Part shown: positions 33,101-41,009 of the stretch, piece by piece | Position numbering within the stretch: position 1 is the first letter of the stretch | Layout: each line of letters begins with the position of its first letter | NCBI GenBank assembly: GCA_029259915.1 | Contig: JAJDED010000031.1 | Span: forward strand, 1 to 64,000 | Direction of reading: 5' to 3' | DNA length: 64,000 nt | Origin: Planctomycetota bacterium | GTDB lineage: Bacteria > Planctomycetota > Planctomycetia > Pirellulales > Lacipirellulaceae | The notes under the pieces: generated by a model | What the model was told of the DNA's origin: nothing | What the model saw: only the letters and a program-made list of their open reading frames with translations | Database searches by the model: none | Position numbers and translations under genes: made by a program

Positions 33101-34592
33101 TGTCGAACCAACCGTGCTCGCGTGTCCAAGATACCTGCTGTTCAGCGTTGTTTGGCGTGTGCGAAGTCCAAGGAAATTCGGTGCCGCTGCCCTGCCCGTC
33201 GTGGCAGATCGTGCAGCCGACTACTTTTTCTGGATGCGGGCTTGAATCGCCCAAGTACAAGTCAAGCCGCGGATGGGTGGTGAAAGGATGATCCAGGCCG
33301 CGGCGAACCTTTATCGGAGTTGTTTCTCCCCACGCGGCTTGCTTTAACAAAAAGTTGTCCACCGCTTCGGGTTCGTAAACGGGCACATCCCCTTGCGGAC
33401 CCACCATCAGGATCACGTCGCCCGACTGTAGTCCCGCAAGCGCCGCCAAACTTCCTGGCAAAACATAGTGGACCGTAACTTCTTCGACATAGCCAACCAG
33501 GCTGTCGCCGGTGAGCACCATTCCGTAAACGTCACGCAAATCGCTGTCCGCCTCGGGAGCCGAATTCGGCGTTTGAAGATCAATCGTCAGGTCGCGCTGC
33601 TCTTCAGGCAAAGTAGGATATGCAGGCTCGGAGGGCGCGCCGGGAGCGGATTGCGAAATTGCCCGATGGCATGTTTTGCAACGGTCGAACCGGGCTACTT
33701 GCGAGAAGTTGAAATTGATCGTCAGGTCGGGGAGCCAGATCTGATCGATCCGCACGTTGCCGTCGTACAAAGCGTTGAGCACCGGCCAGCGAGTGATCCA
33801 TTCCAACACATTGGAGGTGTTTAAGTAAACTTGATCGTCGAGCCGGGCCAATTCGGTTTGGAGCGCGTCGCGCTGCTTGGTGATCTCGGTGATGGCGACA
33901 TTCACCTCGTTGCGAACCGCCTCCAAGTTACCACGGTAAGATTTTGCCAAGGCAATCGCAGCAGTGAGTTCGGTAATTTCGTCGGCGAAACCCTGAACTT
34001 TGTCCTGAGCAGCCTGCAACTCCTTTTCACTGGCGCCGCCGCCGACTTTCAAACTCAATGCGCTTAGCGACGCGGTACGATCGGCCGCCACGAATTTACG
34101 CTTGCCGACCAATTGTTTTTCGCGACGTTTGGCTTCCTTGATATAAGGAGCGAATTCGGAAAACAGGTTTTCTCGTTTTTTAACGACACCCTGCTTTTCA
34201 GCCTCGCTGTCCTGAACCGCTTGATCGAAAGCGGCGAATGCCGAATCGAGTGACGCGAAACCCTTGCTTTCGAGGTTCAGCCGTTTGTCTTCTTCCGTGA
34301 CTATGGCCTTGAATTTGTCGACGCACGAGGGATCGATCGCTTGGCATTGAAGTTCTAGCAAGTCGCTTGTGTAGCTCGCCTGCTGCACGTCATATTGATC
34401 GGCCAACTGGTCGCGGCGGGCTTGGATCATCTGCGCTTCTTTATTGCGGTCGGCCATTTGCCAACGCTTCCACTCCCGGTTGTGGTCCTTTGCCAGAAGC
34501 CAGAGCGTGGCAATCGTCATTACGAGCGCAGAAGCACCAAAGACGATGTGCAATGTCTTTTGATCGCGCCAAGTTTGTTCGTTTGCAGGCAT
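30108..34592 (-). CDS. Octahaem membrane-anchored cytochrome c with coiled coil and PDZ-like domain
   Basis: The 1494-aa protein has one N-terminal membrane helix (~13-34), a long Glu/Lys/Gln-rich coiled coil (~40-265), then eight CXXCH sites near residues 303, 460, 514, 548, 761, 940, 1108 and 1368 (CKTCH, CTICH, CTKCH, CFGCH, CLACH, CFGCH, CAGCH, CVKCH). Between the first and second sites lies a PDZ-like segment (~365-425, LPGSLAALAGLQSGDVILMV). A His-rich loop (AAHGEHAGHDDHAGHGLD) occurs near 1000. It lies directly downstream of the two cytochrome b parts, so it probably takes the place of cytochrome c1 or f in the complex and relays electrons outward. The frame is intact throughout; size alone sets it apart from known c1 subunits. 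Confidence 0.9.
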   Translation of the reverse strand: MPANEQTWRDQKTLHIVFGASALVMTIATLWLLAKDHNREWKRWQMADRNKEAQMIQARRDQLADQYDVQQASYTSDLLELQCQAIDPSCVDKFKAIVTEEDKRLNLESKGFASLDSAFAAFDQAVQDSEAEKQGVVKKRENLFSEFAPYIKEAKRREKQLVGKRKFVAADRTASLSALSLKVGGGASEKELQAAQDKVQGFADEITELTAAIALAKSYRGNLEAVRNEVNVAITEITKQRDALQTELARLDDQVYLNTSNVLEWITRWPVLNALYDGNVRIDQIWLPDLTINFNFSQVARFDRCKTCHRAISQSAPGAPSEPAYPTLPEEQRDLTIDLQTPNSAPEADSDLRDVYGMVLTGDSLVGYVEEVTVHYVLPGSLAALAGLQSGDVILMVGPQGDVPVYEPEAVDNFLLKQAAWGETTPIKVRRGLDHPFTTHPRLDLYLGDSSPHPEKVVGCTICHDGQGSGTEFPWTSHTPNNAEQQVSWTREHGWFDNHHWIFPMKPARFAESNCTKCHYDKASLEPSERFPEPPAEKLVEGWTLVEEYGCFGCHEIGGFDGPNRRFGPDIRQEPNYSSVALQILQDPGLSEDERKLAETLATVADNAGVRNQLMVAVKQDARLAAQSDTAAEAKLLPATHKLSDSLKDVEVPGSYRKVGPSLRYLGAKVDYAWLYSWIRKPSDFRPTTRMPQFFGLHEHLQDPEDAEELAEGERFEPVEIRALTEFLLTNSNTFEYLKPPTEVTEPPLAERGKWLFESRGCLACHSHDGFPDTDFTADQGPDLSRVSVKFDSEKGALWLYSWIKQPHRYHVRTVMPNLYLDPIAETDAAGQPTGKVTDPAADIAVFLLGTPSDWQAEGVPSSEWLVEDQQALADLAVEWLASDLIPESRAKQFVREGIPSHLEPKLKADEKLLVGINAGNRLGRLKEYIARRTISKHGCFGCHDIPGFEGEKTIGTSLAEWGRKETSKLAFENIHKFLEGPGHPQGEQAAHGEHAGHDDHAGHGLDPADFDDDTSYFIQALNSHSRDGFIWQKLRMPRSFDYKTTKNKRYNERLRMPKFPFTPEEREAVIAFVLGLVNEPPAEKFVYDPSPEQQAIVEGRQVLERFNCAGCHTLQMEQWQLAFEEDWFESPSQLEDYPFLAKQFSRLEIANSLVKDNRGLLHATIHGLPVFSEQTGKAERFDEDGLPMEPDDDESDPYYRFILWKDSVIQGEPWLVGIQDLMVPADREGYGPAGGKAWPAWGGDLASYLYPRVIEKAKQTNPQVKGSEAWGWLPPPLMMEGKKVQSDWLHGFLMDPTPLRPAVVMRMPNFHMSSDESAKLVNYFAAVSKADFPYEFKQEQRSSYLAHAEVDQPERLQQAMNIVVDGNYCVKCHAVADFQPQGDPTTFGPNLADVTRRLRPEYVRDWVANPKRILPYTGMPVNIPYKAGAEHLGGVAQTLFPGSSLQQLQGLIDLLMNFDVYARRQTSIAPLVKSTAEGGSRASNTDSESAPRR

Positions 34593-34594
34593 TT

Positions 34595-34692
34595 GTTAGT
34601 TATTAGGTGTTAGTTGCTAGGCGCTAGTTGTTAGGCGCTTGGCTCGAAACTTTCCTCGACAACTAGTCGCTAGTAACTAGCAACTAGCGCCT
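34595..34692. repeat. TTAG/CTAG-unit inverted repeat
   Basis: Left arm units GTTAGTTATTAGGTGTTAG (from 34595) pair with right arm units CTAGTCGCTAGTAACTAGCAACTAG (to ~34692). It is a diverged member of the TTAGC family, placed between the octahaem and cytochrome b C-terminal genes. Confidence 0.65.
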
Positions 34693-34694
34693 AT

Positions 34695-36095
34695 TCAAAA
34701 ATTGAAGAAGAACTCCGGAATCGAAATTAGGTACTTCAGGTTAAACACCCAGCGCAGCACCATCTTGATTGGCAACGATGCCATAAACAGCATTAAATTG
34801 GCCAGGACCATGAAGCGGAGGAAACCCATCCGTTTGTAAAAACCGGGCATGACAAACACGGCCAATATCGGCGGCAAGGCGACGAAATAGCCCAACACCA
34901 ACAAGGTCCCCGGCAACTCGCGACCGAAGAGAATACTGAAAAACTGACCAAATGGACGCAACAAGTCCGATAGCCAAAGCAATTCTGGCGTGGCGGGCAA
35001 ACTCATTCCCAATCCGCGCTCCCAAAAGTACTCGGCCAGGTTCACGTTGTTCAGCGCTTCGACCTTGTGCGCATCCCAATGCTCGTAGGGCCCAAAGAAA
35101 TTCCAGTTCGGCCCTCGCAGTAGAGTTCCGAGAACGATCAGCGTGACCCACATTTCCAGAAAACCGAATTGGAAAACCGCGTAGCTAAACCTACGTTCCT
35201 TGATGGTGTAATAGCCGTTGCCCTTTTTATTGAAGTCGATATAGGGAATCGCCATCAGCCCGGCCACGATCAAGCTGGGCAACACCACGCCCGCCATCCA
35301 GGGATCGTAGTACACCAACATTTCTTGCAAGCCCAGGAAGTACCACGGCGCTTTGGAGGGATTCGGGGTTTTGACACTGCTGGCCGCCTCTTCCAAAGGA
35401 GCCGGCAGCGCGATCGCCCAAAATATTAAAAACGCGGTGAGCGCGATCATGCAGATCAGCTCGATGTAAACCAGGTCGGGCCACACGAGTACTTTTTCGT
35501 TGTCGAGTTTCTCGAGCGGCGGTTCGCCGTTTTCGATGCGCTTGTCGTTTTCTACGGCACGAGAGGTTGCCAGCCACGTGAAAAAGGCGAGCAAAAACAC
35601 CAGCATCACAATCGGCACATTGTCTGGCTTGGCGACGATTTCGTAGAAATCGCGGTCGGTCATCGAAAGGCCCAAAAACAACCACATCAGATTCCAGATC
35701 GACCAGGCAACAGCCGGCCTAACGAAGAACCCGCGGCAGAAATAAAGCACCACCAGCCCGACTGAGGTACCTACGCTGTAAATCACCGGGCCGGTGCCTT
35801 TGTTGATCGCTTCTCGCCACGATTCGGGCAGCGAAGCCCAGCTGGCCAATCCGCTGCCGGCAACGGCAGCCAAGATGGCAAACACAATCCCCACCGCCAG
35901 CCAGACCAGCGCGTTGGTCACGTTCACCGATTTTCCGACGAAAGGGATCGGCAGTTTGAACCAGGTTTTCATCTGGTTGGTGCGCCAAAGATAAAACGCC
36001 GCCAAGCCATTCATTGCCGCCAGCGCAATATAGAAGGGCCCCAAAAACGAGGCGGCCATTTCCAAAAATTGTGCTTCGGTCAGTCCGTGAGTCAT
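34695..36095 (-). CDS. Cytochrome b C-terminal (subunit IV-like) membrane protein
   Basis: The 466-aa protein has about ten membrane helices. The core KTPNPSKAPWYFLGLQEML (~245-263), followed by a helix with VLPSLIVAGLMAIPYID, matches the PetD/cytochrome b C-terminal start, with the quinol-oxidation motif PEWY replaced by APWY. Extra N-terminal (~1-220) and C-terminal helices make it much longer than PetD (~160 aa). It is encoded 99 nt downstream of the b6-like half. I infer it forms the Qo-site side of a split cytochrome b. Confidence 0.82.
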   Translation of the reverse strand: MTHGLTEAQFLEMAASFLGPFYIALAAMNGLAAFYLWRTNQMKTWFKLPIPFVGKSVNVTNALVWLAVGIVFAILAAVAGSGLASWASLPESWREAINKGTGPVIYSVGTSVGLVVLYFCRGFFVRPAVAWSIWNLMWLFLGLSMTDRDFYEIVAKPDNVPIVMLVFLLAFFTWLATSRAVENDKRIENGEPPLEKLDNEKVLVWPDLVYIELICMIALTAFLIFWAIALPAPLEEAASSVKTPNPSKAPWYFLGLQEMLVYYDPWMAGVVLPSLIVAGLMAIPYIDFNKKGNGYYTIKERRFSYAVFQFGFLEMWVTLIVLGTLLRGPNWNFFGPYEHWDAHKVEALNNVNLAEYFWERGLGMSLPATPELLWLSDLLRPFGQFFSILFGRELPGTLLVLGYFVALPPILAVFVMPGFYKRMGFLRFMVLANLMLFMASLPIKMVLRWVFNLKYLISIPEFFFNF

Positions 36096-36096
36096 T

Positions 36097-36189
36097 GGGC
36101 GAGGGGCGAGGAGTGAGGGGCGAGGAGCGAGGGGTTAGGAGCGAAGAGCGAAGGAAATTTCTCGCTCCTCGATCCTCGCCCCTAGCGCC
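36097..36189. repeat. GAGGAGCGAGG-unit inverted repeat
   Basis: A left arm of GGGCGAGG/GGAGCGAGG units (36097-36155) is followed by a right arm CTCGCTCCTCGATCCTCGCCCCTAGCGCC at 36161-36189. It separates the two cytochrome b genes. Confidence 0.7.
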
Positions 36190-36194
36190 TTTTC

Positions 36195-36971
36195 CTACAA
36201 TGGTCCGCTGATGCCGCCGTCCTTTCTTACTCGCCAGAAATGGATCGCTAGTAATAGCGCCACCGCCAGCGGGATTGCGATACAGTGCAGAATATAAAAT
36301 CGGTTGAGCGTCTCTTCACCTACCTCGCGCGCACCAAGTAGCGCAAAGCGGGCATCCGAGGCGTTGGTAATCATGTCGACACCACCCAGGGTCAACAATT
36401 GCTGTCCGGGACCTTCGTGTCCCAGGATGGGCGTCGCCCGTGCCATGTTCGAGCCGACGGTAATCGCCCAGACGGCCAATTGATCCCAAGGTAGGAGATA
36501 TCCAGTAAACGAGAGTAGTAACGTCAACAACAACAAAAAGACGCCGATCACCCAGTTGAATTCCCGCGGCGGTTTGTAACTACCGGTAAGAAACACACGA
36601 TACATGTGCAGCCAGACGGTAATCACCATCGCATGGGCACCCCAGCGATGGATTTCGCGCAAGATGCCCAGCGAATGGACATCGCGCAGCATTTGGATAT
36701 CGGTATAAGCCCACTCGACCGTGGGACGATAGTAGAACATCAGCAGGACGCCGGTCACTGTTTCGACCAAGAACAGAAAGAAGGTCACCCCTCCCATACA
36801 CCATGTATAGGAAAGCGCGATTCCCTGTTTTTTGATCGATACAGGATGCAGATGCAAAAAGAAATTGGTAAGCATCACCACAATCCGATTGCGCCGATCA
36901 AGAGGCATCGGATGGCGGAAAATACTTTTCCAAATTTGCGATTCGCGAATAATCTCGCCTAAACCGGGCAT
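36195..36971 (-). CDS. Cytochrome b6-like protein (cytochrome b N-terminal part)
   Basis: The 258-aa four-helix protein binds two b haems: H108 and H122 on helix B, H229 and H244 on helix D. The helix D spacing (14 residues between the histidines) is that of cytochrome b6, one more than in mitochondrial cytochrome b. Helix A reads [20 protein letters not shown], where C58 aligns with the cysteine of the b6 motif YCLGGIT that covalently holds haem c_i. [10 protein letters not shown] and the [11 protein letters not shown] segment are as in the family. Split organisation, spacing and cysteine all point to a b6f/Firmicute-like complex. Confidence 0.9.
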   Translation of the reverse strand: MPGLGEIIRESQIWKSIFRHPMPLDRRNRIVVMLTNFFLHLHPVSIKKQGIALSYTWCMGGVTFFLFLVETVTGVLLMFYYRPTVEWAYTDIQMLRDVHSLGILREIHRWGAHAMVITVWLHMYRVFLTGSYKPPREFNWVIGVFLLLLTLLLSFTGYLLPWDQLAVWAITVGSNMARATPILGHEGPGQQLLTLGGVDMITNASDARFALLGAREVGEETLNRFYILHCIAIPLAVALLLAIHFWRVRKDGGISGPL

Positions 36972-37112
36972 AATTTTAACTTGGCTTATCTAAAGTTCTA
37001 AAAAGTGAAAACCGCCAAGGACGCCAAGAGCGCCAAGGGGGTTTTTGATTTCTTACAATTGTGCTTTCGTCATTGGGGTTTTCGTCATTCGTCATTTAAA
37101 CAGGGTTTTCAT

Positions 37113-38117
37113 TTACACAGGAATAAAACAGGACGGGTCGCTCCACTGTCCCATTTCTTCCTGGAATGTCTTGCTCTTGTCGATTTCGATTTGCCCATCG
37201 TCGGCGATACGGATGGCGTATCGCTCCAAGGGGCGTGGCGCGGGGCCCTCGAAGTTGACGCCGTCGGCGTAAAAACCGCTTCCATGGCAGGGACATTTGA
37301 ATTTCTGCTCCGCCTCGAGCCAGTTGGGCGTGCATCCCAAATGGGTGCAAACCGACTTGAGGGCATAAATCTGCTGCTCGCCGTTGACTTCGGCATTGGC
37401 AATCCAAACACCGAACTGCGCTTTGTATTTGGTTTGGACCTGGCCGGCAGGAAAGGCATCGGGGAAGCCGACTTTGAATTTACTCGGTGGTTCCCGACGC
37501 ACGTTGGGAAACATGAATTTCACGGAAGCCACCGTCCATAGGAACGTGACAATTCCCAGATTCCAAAAACCGATGCTCATGAACTCACGGCGACTATCGT
37601 CCGCGGGCTCTGACTTTTCCTCCGCTGGCGCCGTGGCCATGGCGTAGGCCGGCTTCTCCGGCATCGGGGGGACGACGATCTTTGGCTTGGCTTTGGCTTT
37701 TGTGGGATCGGCCTTCGCCTTGGCGGCAGCCTCGGCTTTGGACATCGGGCCGGGCTTGGTTGATTTGCGTGCCGCGGCAAGGATGCTTGCTGTGTCGCGT
37801 TCTGCCGGCTTGCTGGGCTCCGCTTTCTTTGCCGCGGCAGGCTTTGCGGCTGGGGCAGCTTTCTTTGGCGCGGCCGGTTTTGCAGCAGCCGATTTTTCGC
37901 CGCGCGCCATCGCCATCATTTCGGCAACACTTGGCCGATCGGACGAACCGGGCTTGGCGATCTTTTTGGGAGGGCCTGATGAAGCAACCGGCGCGGCGGC
38001 AGCCGATTCGGCAGGCGCGCTGGCGGGCACTTCTTCGACTTCAGCGCTGTCGCCTCCATCGGTCTTGCGAGCCGCTGCCAAGATATCGGCGACAGACATC
38101 TTCTTCTTATCAGCCAT
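37113..38117 (-). CDS. Rieske iron-sulfur protein with long repeat-bearing N-terminal extension
   Basis: The 334-aa protein ends in a Rieske domain with CTHLGC and CPCHGSGF (2Fe-2S ligands Cys/His in each). A membrane helix (GFWNLGIVTFLWTVASVKFMF) precedes it. The first ~170 residues are Ala/Lys/Pro-rich and contain three copies of a short motif: SVADILAAARK at the start, SVAEMMAMARG in the middle and TASILAAARK before the anchor. This cytosolic tail is not part of normal Rieske proteins. ATG 38117 (MADKKKMSV) is preferred; a few upstream codons remain possible. First gene of the bc/oxidase locus. Confidence 0.92.
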   Translation of the reverse strand: MADKKKMSVADILAAARKTDGGDSAEVEEVPASAPAESAAAAPVASSGPPKKIAKPGSSDRPSVAEMMAMARGEKSAAAKPAAPKKAAPAAKPAAAKKAEPSKPAERDTASILAAARKSTKPGPMSKAEAAAKAKADPTKAKAKPKIVVPPMPEKPAYAMATAPAEEKSEPADDSRREFMSIGFWNLGIVTFLWTVASVKFMFPNVRREPPSKFKVGFPDAFPAGQVQTKYKAQFGVWIANAEVNGEQQIYALKSVCTHLGCTPNWLEAEQKFKCPCHGSGFYADGVNFEGPAPRPLERYAIRIADDGQIEIDKSKTFQEEMGQWSDPSCFIPV

Positions 38118-38709
38118 ATCGACTTTCATCCGCAAAAAAAAGCGGTCGTGTACTTATCCATTTGGAGCGCCGGCAACTTGCCCTGCCACGAACCGAATTT
38201 CGCGATTAAATCACCCTACAACGCCCCCCCAAAGACCCATCCATTCACTTGCTGCAAGGCCATTGGCAGCCGCAACTTGGGTCGACAAAAGGGGTTTGTG
38301 ACTTTTTTCACGAACCGATAGGTTTAAGAGCAAATCTCCAAATTGTCAACCGCCCTTTCTATCAGATACCTAGCGAACGCTTACTCGACTTCCGGCATAG
38401 ACAATCAACTTGTGGTCCAAGGCGATTGATGGAAGGGCAGCACGATTGAACCCCTAGGCCCATGGCTTTTTGAAGCTGAGCAGATTGGGTGGCATGCCCT
38501 CGTCTGCGTGGGCATGGGCCAAGCAGGCTAAAATACCGAAATCATGGCCACGTCGGCGGACCTCCGAGGCCATGCCACCCGATTGGCTTTCCTCCAAATT
38601 GAAAAAGTGAAAAGCCCTGTGATCAAATCTCCGAGCCTTCCTCAACCGAGGTAATCCCCCTAAAATCACTCGGGAGGAAATCTGTTTTTGCAGTAGCGGA
38701 GTCTTTCTG
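38118..38709. other. Divergent intergenic region between the Rieske gene and purD
   Basis: This 592-bp gap must hold the promoters of both the respiratory locus (minus) and purD (plus). I cannot single out convincing boxes. A palindromic repeat at 38487-38580 is listed separately. No coding signal. Confidence 0.5.
38487..38580. repeat. GGGTGGCATGCC-type inverted repeat
   Basis: The arms GGGTGGCATGCCC...CGTGGGCATG (38487-38516) and CATGGCCACG...GGCCATGCCACCC (38543-38580) are imperfect reverse complements. GGGTGGCATG/CATGCCACCC at the ends pair exactly. It is of a different family from the other repeats in this window. Confidence 0.65.
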
Positions 38710-39984
38710 ATGAAAGTTTTGGTGGTTGGCGGAGGGGGGCGTGAACACGCCTTGGCCTGGAAAATCGGGCAAAGCGCACGCGTCGAACGTGTTTTTGTTG
38801 CCCCAGGAAACGCGGGAACCGCGGTCGATGCCGAAAATGTCGATATCGCCCATGGCGATATTCCTGCGCTGCTGGAATTTGCCAAGCAAAATCAAATTGA
38901 TCTGGCAGTCATCGGTCCCGAGGCACCGTTGGCTGCCGGGGCGGTCGAAGCTTTTTCATCGGCGGGAATTCGGGCGTTCGGCCCCAGCGCTCAAGCCGCC
39001 GAGCTCGAAGCGAGCAAAGTTTTTTGCAAAAATCTGCTCCGCCATGCCGATGTGCCGTCGGCCGATTTTCGCACGTTTAGCAATTGCGAAAGCGCGATAG
39101 CTTATCTGATCGAACGCGAGGATGTACCGGTCGTGGTAAAAGCGGACGGACTTGCCGCGGGCAAGGGAGTGATTGTTTGCGACGATCGCGAAGAGGCGCT
39201 CGTGGCAGTTGAGAGAATTGCTGGTGCCAAAGATTTTGGCGAGGCGGGAAATCAACTGGTGATTGAAGAGCGTTTGGTGGGCCAAGAGGTTAGTGTGCTG
39301 GCGATCACCGATGGCCGCACGATTCTTACGATGCCTGCCGCTCAAGATCACAAACCGGCGCACGACGGCGACCGGGGTCCGAACACCGGAGGCATGGGCG
39401 CCTACAGCCCCACACCATTGGCAACCGACACACTGATTCGCGAGGTCGAAGAAAAAGTGTTGGTTCCCACCGTCCATCAAATGAAGCGCTCGCGGCGTCC
39501 GTTCCGCGGCGTGTTGTATGCGGGACTGATGCTCACCAAACAAGGGATCAAGGTGCTGGAATACAACGTGCGCTTCGGCGATCCCGAGTGCCAACCGTTG
39601 ATGATGCGGCTCGAAAGCGATTTGGTCGACGTGTTGGAAGCAACGATTGACACCCGCCTGGACGAAGTGTCGCCCATGCGTTGGGATCCACGGTCGGCCG
39701 TGTGTGTGGTGATGGCCAGCGAAGGTTATCCCGGCAATTACGAAAAGGGCCACGCCATTCGCGGGCTCGACGAGGCATCGCAAGTTACAGACGTGAAAGT
39801 CTTTCATGCGGGCACCGCGATCCGCGACGGACAGACGGTCACTAACGGCGGCCGGGTGTTGGGCGTGACGGCGTTAGGCAATACAATTTCCACTGCGAAG
39901 CTGCAGGCATACACCGCCGTAAAATGCATCCGCTGGGATGGGGCGTGGTGCCGCAAGGACATCTCCGACAAAGCGCTACAGTGA
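38710..39984 (+). CDS. purD: Phosphoribosylamine-glycine ligase (GAR synthetase)
   Basis: The 424-aa ATP-grasp enzyme makes GAR from phosphoribosylamine, glycine and ATP in purine synthesis. It has the N-domain KVLVVGGGGREHALAWK, the ATP-grasp lysine region VVVKADGLAAGKGV, the DRGPNTGGMGAYSP loop and metal-binding EYNVRFGDPECQ. Length matches the family (~425-430 aa). A GGGAGGAAA sequence lies upstream but too far from the ATG to decide the start. It is followed by a hairpin repeat, so it is likely monocistronic. Confidence 0.96.
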   Translation: MKVLVVGGGGREHALAWKIGQSARVERVFVAPGNAGTAVDAENVDIAHGDIPALLEFAKQNQIDLAVIGPEAPLAAGAVEAFSSAGIRAFGPSAQAAELEASKVFCKNLLRHADVPSADFRTFSNCESAIAYLIEREDVPVVVKADGLAAGKGVIVCDDREEALVAVERIAGAKDFGEAGNQLVIEERLVGQEVSVLAITDGRTILTMPAAQDHKPAHDGDRGPNTGGMGAYSPTPLATDTLIREVEEKVLVPTVHQMKRSRRPFRGVLYAGLMLTKQGIKVLEYNVRFGDPECQPLMMRLESDLVDVLEATIDTRLDEVSPMRWDPRSAVCVVMASEGYPGNYEKGHAIRGLDEASQVTDVKVFHAGTAIRDGQTVTNGGRVLGVTALGNTISTAKLQAYTAVKCIRWDGAWCRKDISDKALQ

Positions 39985-39988
39985 AAGG

Positions 39989-40060
39989 GCTGAGAGCTAA
40001 GAGCAGAGTGCAGAGAGCCAGAGGTAGATTTCTGGCTCTCTGCTCTTAGCTCTCTGCTGT
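39989..40060. repeat. GAGAGCTAAGAGCAGAG-type inverted repeat after purD
   Basis: The left arm CTGAGAGCTAAGAGCAGAGTGCAGAGAGCCAGA (positions 39991-40023) pairs with the right arm TCTGGCTCTCTGCTCTTAGCTCTCTGC (positions ~40031-40057). Near-perfect over most of its length; a possible transcript end for purD. Confidence 0.7.
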
Positions 40061-40091
40061 CTCTCAAGCTGTTGTGTCGTATACTTGCGGT

Positions 40092-40883
40092 ATGGCAAGC
40101 AAGTTCAAAAAAACCGACGCGGCGACACCTTCGTCAGAAAAGCATGCACTGCCGATGCGGCTTTGGTTGGCGGCGCCCGAGTGGTCGTTTCGCGCGTTGG
40201 GTGCCGCGATTTGCATTGTGTATGTTTCGTACCGAGCGCAAAAATATTGGCAAAACGATTTCTGGCAGCTCGGACCTTTTTATAATTTTGCAGACGGCCG
40301 ATCGATCCACATGCCGTGGGTGCCGGTGCTGGTGGATCTGACGTTTGTTTGGATCGCACTGAGCTTTTGCTTCCGCATCCCGGCGCGACATCGGGCGGCC
40401 AATGGTTGGATTGTGGCGTTCACGTTGTTTACCGCGTTTACCCCGCTGATCCCGATTTCTTTACAGCCACTGTTGGGCATGGTCAACACAAGTTGGCAAA
40501 CGGCTTACGTCGATTTTCTGTGGCGCAGTCCACTTACGTTGCCAGATATGCTTGTCGGCGGGTTGTTGATTAGCTTCGGCAACCTGCTCGACTTGTGGGG
40601 CTACGCGGTGCTGACCCGCAGCTTCAGTATCGTTCCTGAATCGCGCGAGTTGAAAACCTCGGGGCCTTACCGGTTTGTCCGGCACCCCGTTTATCTGGGG
40701 CAGTTCATCGCTCAGGGGGGCGTGTGGTTGTTTTTTGCCAGTTTGCACTGGGTGTGGTTCGCGTTTTATTTTGTCTTTGTCGTGATGCAACTTTACCGCT
40801 CGAAGCTGGAAGATCGCGTCCTCGCGGCAGAGTTCGGCGAGTCTTATCGCCAGTGGCAACAGCGAACCTTTTGGTTTGTTTAA
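40092..40883 (+). CDS. Isoprenylcysteine carboxyl methyltransferase-like membrane protein
   Basis: The 263-aa protein has about six membrane segments. Its C-terminal third carries the ICMT/PEMT signature GPYRFVRHPVYLGQF (~194-208) and EDRVLAAEFGESYRQW, which forms the S-adenosylmethionine and membrane-active site in this superfamily. Bacterial members methylate lipids or small molecules; the substrate here is unknown. I use the ATG at 40092 (MASKFKK); an in-frame start at 40074 is possible. The N-terminal half, with three helices, is less conserved. Confidence 0.8.
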   Translation: MASKFKKTDAATPSSEKHALPMRLWLAAPEWSFRALGAAICIVYVSYRAQKYWQNDFWQLGPFYNFADGRSIHMPWVPVLVDLTFVWIALSFCFRIPARHRAANGWIVAFTLFTAFTPLIPISLQPLLGMVNTSWQTAYVDFLWRSPLTLPDMLVGGLLISFGNLLDLWGYAVLTRSFSIVPESRELKTSGPYRFVRHPVYLGQFIAQGGVWLFFASLHWVWFAFYFVFVVMQLYRSKLEDRVLAAEFGESYRQWQQRTFWFV

Positions 40884-40887
40884 CGAC

Positions 40888-40982
40888 GCGAGGAGCGAGG
40901 AGTAAGGAGCGAGGGGCTAGGGGATAAAGGTAGCCGCGACTCTGTCGAGTCGCCGGATATCTCTAGCTCCTAGCTTCTCCGC
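40888..40982. repeat. GAGGAGCGAGG-unit inverted repeat with an inner hairpin
   Basis: The left arm GCGAGGAGCGAGGAGTAAGGAGCGAGG (from 40888) pairs loosely with the right arm CTCTAGCTCCTAGCTTCTCC (to 40980). Inside, GCGACT/AGTCGC (near 40936-40953) forms a short hairpin. Confidence 0.6.
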
Positions 40983-41009
40983 AGGCGGTCGCGTGGTCAT
41001 AATGTGGGC

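Noticed and set aside
31887-33245. A 452-residue plus-strand frame
   Set aside because: It lies wholly opposite the octahaem cytochrome gene, whose haem motifs prove its strand; the plus product has no recognisable domain.
38430-38460. tRNA-like TTCAATC stretch on the minus strand (near 38445)
   Set aside because: The flanking bases cannot form a T-arm and no acceptor or anticodon stems are found.
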